Shown here one piece after another: positions 46,090 to 54,732 of a stretch of DNA of 64,000 nucleotides. Position numbers and translations under genes: made by a program. Source of the stretch: Shimia sagamensis. Lineage in GTDB: Bacteria > Pseudomonadota > Alphaproteobacteria > Rhodobacterales > Rhodobacteraceae. The notes beneath the pieces are model-generated. The model made no database searches. It had not been told where the DNA came from and worked only from the letters and a program-made list of their open reading frames with translations. The stretch is taken from contig NZ_FXTY01000010.1 in NCBI RefSeq assembly GCF_900182745.1, positions 58,824 to 122,823 on the forward strand. The letters are read 5' to 3'. Numbering within the stretch: position 1 is the stretch's first letter; the number at the start of each line of letters is the position of its first letter.

Positions 46090-47721
46090 ATGATGCGGTT
46101 GTACGCCACGAGGACGTCACGCCCACGGAGCCGTAACAAATTCGGAAAGCGCACCGTCGCCGCGTTTCTGATGGCGGCAATAATTTGGCCAGTTTTGACC
46201 TTTGCAGCTTTGGCTGCAGACAGGGTTGCTCTGTTGATTGGCAATGGGAATTTTGACACCCCGGCGCTGTCCCTCGCCAATCCAATCAACGATGTGATAG
46301 ATTTGGAAACCGCGCTGTCCGCCTTGGGGTTTCAGGTTTCCGTTTTACGCGACGGAACCCGATCGCAGATGCTCACCAAGTTGGCCCAGTTTAGTGCAGA
46401 CGCCAAAGGTGCCGAAGTCGCGATGTTCTTTTTCGCCGGCCATGGAGTTCAGTATACCGGCGAAAACTACCTCATCGGACGCGAGTTTTCAGTGGCCAAC
46501 ACGCGGACCCTTTTGAGCAGCTCCGTCACGCTCACCGAAATTCGCAAGGCTTTGGAGCGTGCACGCCCCAAAACCGGATTGATCTTTGTAGATGCGTGCC
46601 GTGATGCGCCGTTTGACATTGCGGAGATTGAACAGACAGGTTTGGCGCGCACTTCGGGTGGGGCAGGGCTCATGTTTGTGTATTCCACGGATCCGGGCAA
46701 CGTGGCGTTTGACGGTTCAGGCCGGAACAGCGTGTTTACGTCAGCCCTGTTGGATCACATTGACACACCAAATCTGGATGTGCGCCTTTTGATCGGACGG
46801 GTCAGACAACAGGTCGTGATGAAGACGGCGGGCAAGCAAGTGCCTTGGGTTGAAGAGGCTCTATTAAGTGAGCTTGCCTTGTCTAAAGCTGGCGCAGCCT
46901 CCGGTCTCAATGACCCGGTTGTTGCAGACATGCAGCGCTGGCAAGTGGTGGTGCGTGACGGGAGTTTTGAAGCTGTCCAAGGATATCTAGCGGCGTATCC
47001 AAATGGCACCTATGCCGATATTGCCCAATCGATACTGTCTTATGGAGATGGCTCGGCGGCAAAGCCCGCCTCTCAAACATCGTTGGAAATTGTGGGTGAC
47101 AATCCCGATACGGCCGTTGCAGCTTTAAAAATGCTTGGATTTGTACCGACCAAAATGTCCAAAGAGACCCTAGGAAAAGCAGAGCTAGGCGCCGCATTTG
47201 AGAGGTATCAATCGACGGCGAGTGCGACAGGTGATGTAAGTTTTGAGACAATGATTGATGATGCGACACGGTTGTCGATGATGCTGGCTTCAACCACAGC
47301 ACAACGGATGCGCACGGACCTTGTTGCCCTGAATGGTGTGGAACGCACTTTGATCATCGCCGAAGATGCATTAAGCGACTTTGAGACCATCGCAGCAGGC
47401 AATGATGACTATCTGGCCGAATTGACACAGGCGCGCCGGGATGTGGCCGCCATCAAAGATGCGCGTGACACTGTGTTGGGGCGGTTGGATGGCAGCCGTG
47501 ATTATTACCGCAGTCTTTTGGATCAGTCCGTCCTGTTTGTGCCCGAAGACGCGACGCTTGCGCTGCTTAACCTGAGCGGGGGCACCCGCGGCGCGCTCAA
47601 CGTTAATCAAAGGGCGATGGCCGACACCGGCCAGTTTTTGAAACATGTGCATAGTTCAAGGATCTCCGAGGTGGGCAGCATGTCCTGGCTCACCGATTTT
47701 CTCCCCAAACAGAAAGAGTGA
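46090..47721 (+). CDS. Secreted caspase-like (peptidase C14) protein
   Basis: 543 residues. A basic N-terminus and signal/anchor segment (TVAAFLMAAIIWPVLTFAALAA, about 22-43) precede a C14 domain (about 45-270) with the pair His118 in FFAGHG and Cys170 in DACRD. The C-terminal half is helical, with a coiled-coil tendency, and has no clear repeats. Two ATG codons follow GAGGGGAGG; 46090 or 46093 may be used. It is followed after four bases by a lipoprotein gene. Together with the Sel1-type caspase at 4837 it gives the locus two periplasmic caspase-like proteins of different build. Confidence 0.82.
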   Translation: MMRLYATRTSRPRSRNKFGKRTVAAFLMAAIIWPVLTFAALAADRVALLIGNGNFDTPALSLANPINDVIDLETALSALGFQVSVLRDGTRSQMLTKLAQFSADAKGAEVAMFFFAGHGVQYTGENYLIGREFSVANTRTLLSSSVTLTEIRKALERARPKTGLIFVDACRDAPFDIAEIEQTGLARTSGGAGLMFVYSTDPGNVAFDGSGRNSVFTSALLDHIDTPNLDVRLLIGRVRQQVVMKTAGKQVPWVEEALLSELALSKAGAASGLNDPVVADMQRWQVVVRDGSFEAVQGYLAAYPNGTYADIAQSILSYGDGSAAKPASQTSLEIVGDNPDTAVAALKMLGFVPTKMSKETLGKAELGAAFERYQSTASATGDVSFETMIDDATRLSMMLASTTAQRMRTDLVALNGVERTLIIAEDALSDFETIAAGNDDYLAELTQARRDVAAIKDARDTVLGRLDGSRDYYRSLLDQSVLFVPEDATLALLNLSGGTRGALNVNQRAMADTGQFLKHVHSSRISEVGSMSWLTDFLPKQKE

Positions 47722-47725
47722 ACCG

Positions 47726-48151
47726 ATGCTTAAAATTCGTCTGTCCTCCGCATTCTTGACCACCCTCCCTGTGTGCCTTTTGTCTGCTTGTGTCACATCC
47801 GATGACCCAGCTGATGGCGGTTTTGTGTCTGGCGTTGCGGGTATAACCTCTGGTTCCTACCAGGCGCGTGTTGATAGCCTTGAAGCTCAGGCTACGGCTG
47901 AGCAGGCGCGCAACGCAGATCTCTCACGACAGATCAATGCTGCGGAGGCTGATCTGTCGTATCAGCAATCCAAACTCAAGACCCAATTGGCTACAACGCA
48001 GGGTGTGAGTAGGCAGATGTCAACCAAGGTCAATCGCGTGATTTCTTATGCGTCGCCAGCGCAAAACTCGGATGCCAAACTTTCCGACTTGCAGCGCACA
48101 ATCGCGGAAGCAAAATCCCTGAGCCTCGAATTGGCGCAGCTCTCTAACTGA
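47726..48151 (+). CDS. Coiled-coil lipoprotein
   Basis: 141 residues. Lipoprotein signal MLKIRLSSAFLTTLPVCLLSAC gives an acylated Cys22. A long helical coiled coil follows (about 55-135; heptad-like Leu, Ala and Gln, e.g. ARVDSLEAQATAEQ). The ATG at 47726 lies four bases after the caspase-like stop, so both are probably cotranslated. It could be a partner that positions the caspase-like protein at the membrane. No named family recognised. Confidence 0.75.
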   Translation: MLKIRLSSAFLTTLPVCLLSACVTSDDPADGGFVSGVAGITSGSYQARVDSLEAQATAEQARNADLSRQINAAEADLSYQQSKLKTQLATTQGVSRQMSTKVNRVISYASPAQNSDAKLSDLQRTIAEAKSLSLELAQLSN

Positions 48152-48159
48152 GACGTTGA

Positions 48160-48789
48160 CTAGAGATCTACCGCCAGGGCTTCGGCCACCGAGCGCATCT
48201 CTGAAATTCGCTTGCTTAAAGTGGCCATGTCGCGGTCCATGGAGGCCGTCTGATAGCCTTGTGAAGTCAATATGGAGCGGGTTTCGGAAAAGAGATCATT
48301 GTAGTTTTCCCCCACTTTCAATGTTGCTGCCGCTTCGCTGGACACACGGGCGTCTCGTGTTGCGTCAGGCTGAGGGCGGCTTTGCTTTTCTTTCAGGGCA
48401 GCCCGCATCGCCCGAAGACTGTCTTCCATTCTGGCATTGGTGCGCTGCAGGTCCGAAATGACTTCTGTAAGAAGACGCTCTTGTTGGGAGAATTTTTGCT
48501 GCTTTGACTTCACATATGTTCCCGCTGTTACGCCTGCCAGCAGCCCGATTTGAGCGCCGCGAAAACCGCCTTCTGAGCCGTCAATTGCTGTCCCGATGGC
48601 AAAACCGGCGGCGGCGCCAAGCAGCGCGCCCTCACCAACAGTGCGTTGCAACGCTTCACGGCTTTCTCTGAGTTGCTTTTCTGAGGCCGTTTCAGGCTCC
48701 CAGCTCATCACGTCACCGCTGTCACAACTGGCCAAAATCAGCGCGCTTGCGAAAGCTAAAAATGGGAGTCTTCCAAAAATGTGTTTCAT
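48160..48789 (-). CDS. Glycine-zipper lipoprotein
   Basis: 209 residues. A lipoprotein signal (FLAFASALILASC) is followed by a helical segment, then a glycine-zipper region (about 55-95: GALLGAAAGFAIGTAIDG, GGFRGAQIGLLAGVTAGTYV) that may insert into or oligomerise at a membrane, and a coiled-coil C-terminal half with Glu, Arg and Gln. The ATG at 48789 is preferred over one five codons upstream because it starts the signal peptide. It converges with the coiled-coil lipoprotein gene (8-base gap) and is the last gene on the right flank of the T6SS locus. Confidence 0.72.
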   Translation of the reverse strand: MKHIFGRLPFLAFASALILASCDSGDVMSWEPETASEKQLRESREALQRTVGEGALLGAAAGFAIGTAIDGSEGGFRGAQIGLLAGVTAGTYVKSKQQKFSQQERLLTEVISDLQRTNARMEDSLRAMRAALKEKQSRPQPDATRDARVSSEAAATLKVGENYNDLFSETRSILTSQGYQTASMDRDMATLSKRISEMRSVAEALAVDL

Positions 48790-49490
48790 AATCTCTACCC
48801 TCAAAAAATTGGTCGTGCTTTGTTGTGGTCAAAGAGAAAGTACAGTCGTTTCCCGTGGTCGGAGTGTTCACGGCAAAGTCGCGTCTATGGCGTTTATTAA
48901 TGCTGCAAACGTGCCGCCTGAAACCACCTTATACCAAAACAACATCGCGCGCATAAATTGCGTAACCTTGCATTTTCAGGGATTTGAAGGGGGGCGGCCG
49001 GCTACCAGGATGGCCGATGGTTTGGCGCGTGGCTGCGGGGGGGGCTCGCACCGGGCGTTGAAGTCCACCCAAAATTCTTCCGGACACAGGGTGCAATGAA
49101 GAGGTGACCAAGCGTGCAGGGGCCCATGCCCACGAAACCTGCTGAAACGCTGCTTATCCGACCAATTTGAACCTGGGTTTACGAAACACGTGAGAGAAGT
49201 GAATAAGTACGCATCACGCAACAAAGTGCGAGGCGCACTTTGGCCACCAAATAATCAACAACCTAGATGTAATGGCGGAGACGAAGTCCGCCAGCGAAAT
49301 CGCGTAAATCGCTACCAATAAAGGTGAAAAAAAGGAAGTTCTGAAAGCATACCACATAAAACACCACACCTAACTGTGAAGACCTCGATCAGCCCCAAGG
49401 ATCCCCCCAAAACGAGCCTTGGTATTCTTGGTCAATTTCATCTCAGCTTTGCAGAACGGCATGTAATTCTACATCCTCATTGAGCTCATG
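48790..49490. other. Intergenic stretch with no convincing gene (right boundary of the T6SS locus)
   Basis: About 700 bases between the lipoprotein gene and the IS3 element. Short frames exist but show no recognisable domain. A G-rich segment at about 48980-49060 (seen as GGGGGGCGGCCGG and GCGGGGGGGGC) stands out in composition. I could not fold a tRNA here and found no integrase. It may be decayed mobile DNA. Confidence 0.5.
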
Positions 49491-49522
49491 AACAGCCCCA
49501 CCGAAGTGGTCCAATTTGAAAG

Positions 49523-50338
49523 TTAGTGCATAGTTGGCCTTTGGTCCATCGGGACGATGGCCTCTGGCGCAGGTGGGCGGTAGCCCAGGGCACTGTGGGG
49601 TCGTTTGGTGTTGTAGTGTTTCCTCCAGCTTTCGATGATGATTTGGGCTTCTCGTAACGAGTAGAAGATTTCACCGTTGAGCAATTCGTCCCGCATTCGC
49701 CCGTTGAAGCTTTCGCAGTATCCGTTCTCCCAGGGCGATCCGGGTTCGATATATGCGGTCTTCGCCCCGACGGCTTTGATCCAGCCCCTGACGGCCTCGG
49801 CGATGAACTCTGGGCCATTGTCCGACCTGATGTAGGCAGGAACACCGCGCAGAATGAACAGGTCCGTCAGAGCGTCAATGACCTCGGTCGAGTTCAGCTT
49901 TCGCTTCACCCGGATCGCGAGGCATTCCCGGCTGTATTCGTCCAGAATGTTGAGCGTCCTGAAAGCCCTGCCGTCGTCTGTCCGGTGATGCACGAAGTCA
50001 TACGACCAGACGTGGTTTCGATACTCGGGGCGCAGGCGGACACAGGATCCGCCGTTGAGCCAGAGCCTCCCCTTCTTTGGTTGTTTCATTGGCACTTTAA
50101 GCCCCTCTCGCCGCCATAGGCGTTCGACACGCTTATCGTTCACTTGCCAACCTGCATCTCTTAGCAAGGCCGCAATCCGACGGTAGCCATATCGGCCGTA
50201 CTGGCGTGTCAGCTCGATCATGTCTGCGACCAGGCGGTCTTCATCGGCACGCCCCTGTGGTAATCGCCGTTGCGTGGATCGGTGTTGACCCAAGACGCGA
50301 CAAACGCGACGTTCGGAAACGTTCATCTGGCTACGCAC
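49523..50338 (-). CDS. IS3-family transposase, OrfB (DDE integrase domain)
   Basis: 271 residues from the annotated start, with an HTH_21-like part ([34 protein letters not shown] in pieces) and the rve integrase core: D in [11 protein letters not shown] in [10 protein letters not shown], and E in [12 protein letters not shown], then [15 protein letters not shown]. The frame is open further upstream ([14 protein letters not shown]), so it is normally made as an OrfAB fusion by a -1 shift near AAATTTCTGA at about 50369-50378. It looks intact. Confidence 0.93.
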   Translation of the reverse strand: MRSQMNVSERRVCRVLGQHRSTQRRLPQGRADEDRLVADMIELTRQYGRYGYRRIAALLRDAGWQVNDKRVERLWRREGLKVPMKQPKKGRLWLNGGSCVRLRPEYRNHVWSYDFVHHRTDDGRAFRTLNILDEYSRECLAIRVKRKLNSTEVIDALTDLFILRGVPAYIRSDNGPEFIAEAVRGWIKAVGAKTAYIEPGSPWENGYCESFNGRMRDELLNGEIFYSLREAQIIIESWRKHYNTKRPHSALGYRPPAPEAIVPMDQRPTMH

Positions 50339-50370
50339 AAGGTCGATGCAGGCGCGGCGGCGCGAGGGGC

Positions 50371-50649
50371 TCAGAAATTTCCCTTTGCGGCCTCCGACAG
50401 GATCAATTTGTCCAGTGTCAGATCCGATACTGCCCGGCGCAGGCGTTCATTCTCCTTTTGGAGCCGCTTCAGTTGCTTGAGTTGTTCTGTGCCCATTCCG
50501 CCGTACTTCTTCTTCCAGCGATAATAGGTTTGTTCAGTCACACCGATCTGTCTGATCGCATCTATCCGGGGCATGCCTTGCCCCATCAGAACTTCAACCT
50601 GCCGCAGCTTCACGACAATCTCTTCAGGCTTGGGTCTCTTAATGGCCAT
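50371..50649 (-). CDS. IS3-family transposase, OrfA (helix-turn-helix)
   Basis: 92 residues, HTH_Tnp_1 type: [35 protein letters not shown], then a leucine-zipper-like helix ([18 protein letters not shown]). It ends SEAAKGNF followed by TGA, where the -1 frame continues into OrfB. Length and sequence suit IS407-group elements. Confidence 0.92.
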   Translation of the reverse strand: MAIKRPKPEEIVVKLRQVEVLMGQGMPRIDAIRQIGVTEQTYYRWKKKYGGMGTEQLKQLKRLQKENERLRRAVSDLTLDKLILSEAAKGNF

Positions 50650-50694
50650 CTCAGGTCCTCCGCTTTCCTAATCATAGGGGCGGACCACTTCATT

Positions 50695-51081
50695 GGGGGA
50701 AGCTCAGTGTTCGGCAATGTCCAACGACGGTTTGACGTCCAAATCTTGGGTGCCTGGGACGGTCGTCCCCTGCAGTTGGTCGAAGATTTCACCTATGACG
50801 ATGGGGACACCGAGCAGCGCATCTGGACGCTTGAAAAAACCGGCGAGGACACCTGGAAAGGCACAGCCCCCGGTGTCTTGGCGATCGCTACAGGCCGAGA
50901 AAACGGTGACACGTTCAACTGGACCTATCGCATCGACCTGCCGGTTCGAAAAGGAACGATGCGGGTCGATTTCGATGATTGGATGTGGTTGTTGACAGAC
51001 GGCCGGGTTTTGAACCGGGCCTATGTTTCCCGATTTGGCGTTCGCATCGGCGAAGCGATCATCATGTTTGAGAAGAAATGA
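50695..51081 (+). pseudogene. DUF3833 (lipocalin-like lipoprotein) gene remnant, 5' part lost at IS3
   Basis: About 128 codons with the conserved core and C-terminus of DUF3833 proteins (GRPLQLVEDFTYDDGDTEQRIW, TYRIDLPVRKGTMRVDFDDWMWLLTDG, SRFGVRIGEAIIMF in pieces). Family members normally have a lipoprotein signal and about 50 further N-terminal residues. Here the reading frame enters directly from the IS3 end, and the missing 5' part is not found on the other side of the element. The remnant is probably inactive. Its neighbours (photolyases, CIA30, DUF393, DUF2256, SDR) are its usual companions. Confidence 0.8.
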
Positions 51082-51273
51082 ACGCTGAATTGCGGGCAAT
51101 GGTCAGATTGTCAGCCCAACGTCGAAAAGGGTGTCGCGTTTCTTGATCCAAGCGGCCCCGAAACGGACGAGATGAATGCAAGGCGGCGCGGCTGCTGCGA
51201 CCTCCCAAGCGATGGTGTTCACACGAGCGAGACGTCGAAAAAGGATATGCCGAAGACCAAGGCCGATCGTCGG

Positions 51274-51744
51274 CTAAAACAACCTGACACCCGAAACTGC
51301 GATGTCGGCTTGAAAAACGCGGCCCACGGCAACGATGCCAATTCGGCGCAATTTAGCGGGGTCAAAACCTTGGTCTGTCCTATGAGGTTCAAAGACCGCA
51401 AAAGGGAATTGCACAATTGTCCATTGTGCTGTCGCACGGAATGGTGCGCGAAACGAGTGCCATGGCCGGTCCAAGTCATCTGTTCGAATGCGAAGATCGT
51501 AAATCTCGTCGTTACCGCAGATATCAATCTCGATGCCGTCCCAGTTGCTTGCAACCAGAGCTGAACCGTCCTGCTTCAGGTCCGTTGCCATCTGAATGAA
51601 GCCGCCGTTGTTTTCCAGTGAAACCATGCCAGTCAGTCGTGTCGCGCTGCGTCCATCCACAACCTGCGTGGCAATTTGCCCGTTTGAAACACCGCCCATG
51701 ACGGTATCAGCGACAAACTCCCAGTTTGCTTCTAGTTTCAACAT
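51274..51744 (-). CDS. CIA30 family protein
   Basis: 156 residues matching the CIA30 (complex I intermediate-associated protein 30, NADH:ubiquinone assembly factor-like) fold: WEFVADTVMGGVSNG at residues 8-22, GMVSLENNGGFIQM near 38-51, YDLRIRTDDLDRPWHSFRAPF near 82-102 and GIVAVGRVFQADI near the end. It is a galactose-binding-like beta sandwich. In proteobacteria such genes often sit with photolyases. It is the last gene of the leftward photolyase-DUF393-CIA30 group. Its biochemical role in bacteria is not established. Confidence 0.88.
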   Translation of the reverse strand: MLKLEANWEFVADTVMGGVSNGQIATQVVDGRSATRLTGMVSLENNGGFIQMATDLKQDGSALVASNWDGIEIDICGNDEIYDLRIRTDDLDRPWHSFRAPFRATAQWTIVQFPFAVFEPHRTDQGFDPAKLRRIGIVAVGRVFQADIAVSGVRLF

Positions 51745-51810
51745 AAAGGCAGTCCTCTTAATGCGGTTTCAAACCGGAATGGGTGCGCCAACCTGGTTGT
51801 TGGCGTCTTT

Positions 51811-52290
51811 TTAAACGTCCAAATCGCCTGTTTTCCTGCATCGTGTCGGTTGTGGATTTGCGGCTTGAACGCCAAGGACCGTGGCAAGCGCCGAGATTGC
51901 CGGGCGGACCACAAGAAAACCCCTATACGACACCTCCATTATGGGCAGCACACCTGGGATACTTGCCAATCGGGCAGCCCATGTCCAACCCGGCGCCAAC
52001 CGCCAGACTTCAACAAAGGCTTTTGCCCCGGAAACAAGTTCCCCGTCCGGTTTGCGAACATGAAACCGGCTCATGGCGTCTTCGACCCCAAGGTCGGACT
52101 TCAGGTCGGCACCTTCCATCGAAACATCGACCAGTTGCAGTTTGCTCCTGCCAATCCTGGACGCATAGTGATTGATCTCGGCGGTGCAAAGAGGGCAGGA
52201 GCCATCATAGTAGATGCTGGGCACAGCATCTCCCGTGCTGCCCTGAGCTGTTATAGGCCTCACAACGACGTGTTCTTTTGTTTTCTGCAT
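51811..52290 (-). CDS. DUF393 (DCC family) thiol-disulfide oxidoreductase-like protein
   Basis: 159 residues. The family motif YYDGSCPLCTAEI (residues about 27-39) holds the CxxC pair of a thioredoxin-like site, followed by VDVSMEGADLKSDLG and a C-terminal helical region (PGVLPIMEVSYRGFLVVRP) typical of DCC proteins. The start at 52290 leaves a 25-residue extension before the motif, slightly longer than usual. It lies 56 bases from the photolyase and 66 from the CIA30 gene. Redox activity is predicted; the substrate is unknown. Confidence 0.88.
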   Translation of the reverse strand: MQKTKEHVVVRPITAQGSTGDAVPSIYYDGSCPLCTAEINHYASRIGRSKLQLVDVSMEGADLKSDLGVEDAMSRFHVRKPDGELVSGAKAFVEVWRLAPGWTWAARLASIPGVLPIMEVSYRGFLVVRPAISALATVLGVQAANPQPTRCRKTGDLDV

Positions 52291-52346
52291 TTTGCTCTCA
52301 TTTCATCATCGAGAAACTGAATTGAACGCGTGGCCTGTTGCTAGGA

Positions 52347-53759
52347 TCAACGGGCTTCATAAGCTGCAAGAGCCCGCTGCCGCCCTTCGGCAAGTCCAAC
52401 GATCGGGGTCGGGTAAGGATCATCCGGCGACAGCCCCCACGCACGCGGGCAGGCGTCGAAAAACGCCAAAGCCTCTGGACCGGGGTCCGGCGCGCGTTCG
52501 GCGACAAATCTTTGAATGTACGTCTGCTCGGCGTCGAATTTCTGGGCCTGTGTTTCCGGGTTGAAAATGCGGAAATAGGGCGCGGCATCCGGGCCGCTCC
52601 CCGCAACCCATTGCCATCCCATCGCATTCGCCGCGGGGTCCCAGTCAATCAGGCATTCTTCGAACCACTTCTGTCCAATACGCCAATGCTTGAGCATGTG
52701 TTTGGTGAGATAGGATCCAACAATCATGCGGCCGCGATTGTGCATGTGGCCGGTGACGTACATCTCCCGCATGGCTGCATCGACGAGGGGAACACCCGTC
52801 CGCCCCTGTTTCCATCGCAGAACTTCTTCGTCCTCATGGTCCGACCAGGGGAAGGCGTCCCATTCCGATCTCCAGTTCTTGTGAGTGATCTCGGGGGTGT
52901 GAAAGGCCAGATGATATGAAAATTCGCGCCATACCAGTTCTTTCAGGAAATGCTCTGCCCCTCTTTGACCTTCCAGATGCGCATGCAGTCCAGCATGCCA
53001 GACCGTACGCGGGCCGATCTCACCCCAGGCCAAATTTTCAGACAGGCGGGAGGTTGCGTTTTGCGCCGGGTAGTCGCGACGCTCCTTGTAGGCACCGATT
53101 GACCCGCTCAGGAAGTTGGCAAGGCGTGCATGGGCTGCGGATTCGCCAACGTTTGCATGTCGGGCCAAGACCTTTGCCCCCCGATCCATACTCTTGTCGA
53201 GCGCCCAGCCCGAAAGTCGATCAGAGTCCGGCCACTTCTGGGGCGCCATAAGGCGTAGTGGCGCGGGGTCGGGCGGCGCGACATCCAGGTCTTTTACGGC
53301 ACGCCACATCGGGCTGTAGACCTTGAAGAATCCGCCCTGCTTGGTCGTCACGGCCCAGGGTTCGAACAAAAGGTGGCCGGGCCAGCTTTCGGCTCCAATC
53401 CCCGCTTCTTTCAGGCTTGATTTGACCTTGGTGTCACGCATAATCGCGTCAGGATCATAGGCCCGCGTCCACCAGATGTCCCCCGCACCGGTTTCCTGTG
53501 CCAGGGCAAGCAGTTCGTCTGCGAAGGTTCCGCGACGCAAGATCAGCCTTGATCCAACCGCCTTTAGCCGATCGTTAAAGTGCTCAATCGCTTGGGCCAG
53601 GCGCCATTTGGGGGCCGCTCCGAAAGTTTCTGTAACCTCATCCAGAACAACCACTGGAATGATCGGGCGCCCGCTTCTGCTGGCTTCACAAAGCGCCTTG
53701 TGATCGGCAAGCCTGAAGTCCTTTCGAAACCAGATGATGATGGGTTTTGGTTCGGTCAT
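52347..53759 (-). CDS. phrB: Deoxyribodipyrimidine (CPD) photolyase, class I
   Basis: 470 residues. The N-terminal photolyase domain (PIIIWFRKDFRLADHKAL at 6-23) binds an antenna pigment; the C-terminal FAD domain carries the classic blocks ARLANFLSG, SRLSENLAWGEIGPRTVW, FLKELVWREFSYHL, GRTGVPLVDAAMREMYVTGHMHNR, and WDPAANAMGWQWVAGSGPDAAPYFR. It repairs cyclobutane pyrimidine dimers with light. It leads a leftward group with DUF393 and CIA30 and diverges from the DUF2256-SDR-FeS photolyase group. Confidence 0.95.
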   Translation of the reverse strand: MTEPKPIIIWFRKDFRLADHKALCEASRSGRPIIPVVVLDEVTETFGAAPKWRLAQAIEHFNDRLKAVGSRLILRRGTFADELLALAQETGAGDIWWTRAYDPDAIMRDTKVKSSLKEAGIGAESWPGHLLFEPWAVTTKQGGFFKVYSPMWRAVKDLDVAPPDPAPLRLMAPQKWPDSDRLSGWALDKSMDRGAKVLARHANVGESAAHARLANFLSGSIGAYKERRDYPAQNATSRLSENLAWGEIGPRTVWHAGLHAHLEGQRGAEHFLKELVWREFSYHLAFHTPEITHKNWRSEWDAFPWSDHEDEEVLRWKQGRTGVPLVDAAMREMYVTGHMHNRGRMIVGSYLTKHMLKHWRIGQKWFEECLIDWDPAANAMGWQWVAGSGPDAAPYFRIFNPETQAQKFDAEQTYIQRFVAERAPDPGPEALAFFDACPRAWGLSPDDPYPTPIVGLAEGRQRALAAYEAR

Positions 53760-53926
53760 CTCTACGCGCTTTCTTGATTGTCTTAAATACGAAGGCCGCC
53801 CGCAGATGGTTCAAAAACACTCTTGTTCGAGCTTGTTTTTGATCTTGATCGGGGTTTGGGTCGTAACAATTGAAATTAAGCGAACCCGTAAGTCACTCGG
53901 GGTTCAGCCATAAGGGGTATAGGTCC

Positions 53927-54070
53927 GTGCGGGCAAGCGAGTTGCCATTCAAAACCTGTCCGGTGAGTTGTCGGCCGTTTTCGTGGATTGGGAAATGGCC
54001 ACGATCATGGAGCGACGTACGGTATTGTTCCGAGCGCTGTCGCAGGTCGCGCAAGGTGAGGTCGGGATGA
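53927..54070 (+). CDS. DUF2256 small zinc-ribbon-like protein with altered first Cys motif
   Basis: A 47-residue protein. Its segment SELPFKTCPVSCRPFSW followed by IGKWPRSWSDVRYCSERCRR matches DUF2256 (usually ~45-60 residues, with TCPVCGRPFxW and YCSxRCR). The second Cys pair (CSERC) is intact; the first pair reads C-P-V-S-C instead of the usual C-P-V-C-G. GTG at 53927 with AAGGGG about ten bases upstream is the likely start; the frame is open to 53870. The stop overlaps the SDR start (ATGA). DUF2256 genes commonly accompany cryptochrome/photolyase genes, as here. Function unknown. Confidence 0.8.
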   Translation: MRASELPFKTCPVSCRPFSWIGKWPRSWSDVRYCSERCRRSRKVRSG

Positions 54071-54732
54071 CGCGCCGCGCACTTGTCATAGGGGCCTCTG
54101 GTGGGATTGGCACGGCGCTTTCCGCGGCTCTCGCAACATATGGTTCCGAGGTGACGCGGCTGTCGCGCGCAGGCGACGGATTGGATCTAACTGATCCCAC
54201 CAGCGTCGAGAGGGCCATGAGCGTGTTGCGAGGACCTTTCGACACGGTCTTGATTGCCAGCGGAATTCTGGCCCCAGAGGGCGCACGCCCCGAGAAGTCG
54301 CTTGCAGAGATTGACGCAGAAAACTTAGCGCGCGTCTTGGCGGTGAATGCCATTGGCCCTGCGTTGGTTTTGAAACACCTGCCTCGGCTTTTGCCGCAAG
54401 ACGCACAATGCGTGGTGGGAGTTCTCACTGCCCGTGTCGGGACGATCGGTGATAACCACCTTGGGGGGTGGTACAGCTACCGCGCGTCCAAGGCTGCAGC
54501 CAATCAGATCGTGCGCACGGCGGCTATCGAGATCTCGAGAAAGCGCAAACAGGCCATTGTAGTGTCTTTGCATCCGGGCACCGTAGAGACGCCCTTCTCC
54601 AAGGCTTACTCTGGGCATGCAAAAGTGACGCCAAACGAGGCGGCCGCAAACCTTGTTGCGGTTCTTGATCAGCTGACTCCAGCCGACAACGGTGGCTTTT
54701 TCGATTGGGCGGGGAAACCCGTCCCATGGTGA
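54067..54732 (+). CDS. Short-chain dehydrogenase/reductase
   Basis: 221 residues. It has the NAD(P)-binding GASGGIG (residues 9-15) and the catalytic Tyr/Lys in YSYRASKAAAN (about 138-148), with a late HPGTVETPF. The ATG at 54067 (MTRRALVIG) overlaps the DUF2256 stop; the frame is open 33 codons upstream, but those codons overlap DUF2256. It resembles the SDR proteins (CsgA/fabG-like) found beside FeS photolyase genes. Substrate unknown; a link to pigment or pterin metabolism is speculative. Confidence 0.88.
   Translation: MTRRALVIGASGGIGTALSAALATYGSEVTRLSRAGDGLDLTDPTSVERAMSVLRGPFDTVLIASGILAPEGARPEKSLAEIDAENLARVLAVNAIGPALVLKHLPRLLPQDAQCVVGVLTARVGTIGDNHLGGWYSYRASKAAANQIVRTAAIEISRKRKQAIVVSLHPGTVETPFSKAYSGHAKVTPNEAAANLVAVLDQLTPADNGGFFDWAGKPVPW

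Larger units (their letters stand above)
49502..50692 (-). mobile_element. IS3-family insertion sequence (IS407/IS51-like)
   Basis: An element of about 1.19 kb with two transposase frames in IS3 order on the - strand. The ends share GAAGTGGTCC: + strand from about 49503, and reversed as GGACCACTTC ending at about 50691. Flanking C- and G-rich bases (CCCCA on the left, TGGGGG on the right) may extend the inverted repeats, so the exact ends are uncertain by a few bases. No clear target duplication was seen. The right end lies inside a DUF3833 coding region. Confidence 0.85.

Noticed and set aside
49000..49110. G-rich segment near 49.0 kb as a tRNA gene or attachment site
   Set aside because: No cloverleaf could be drawn and no integrase is nearby in the window.
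50206..51081. 291-codon continuous frame running from the IS3 element into the DUF3833 segment
   Set aside because: Its first part is antisense to the transposase; only the part after the IS end is real, truncated coding.
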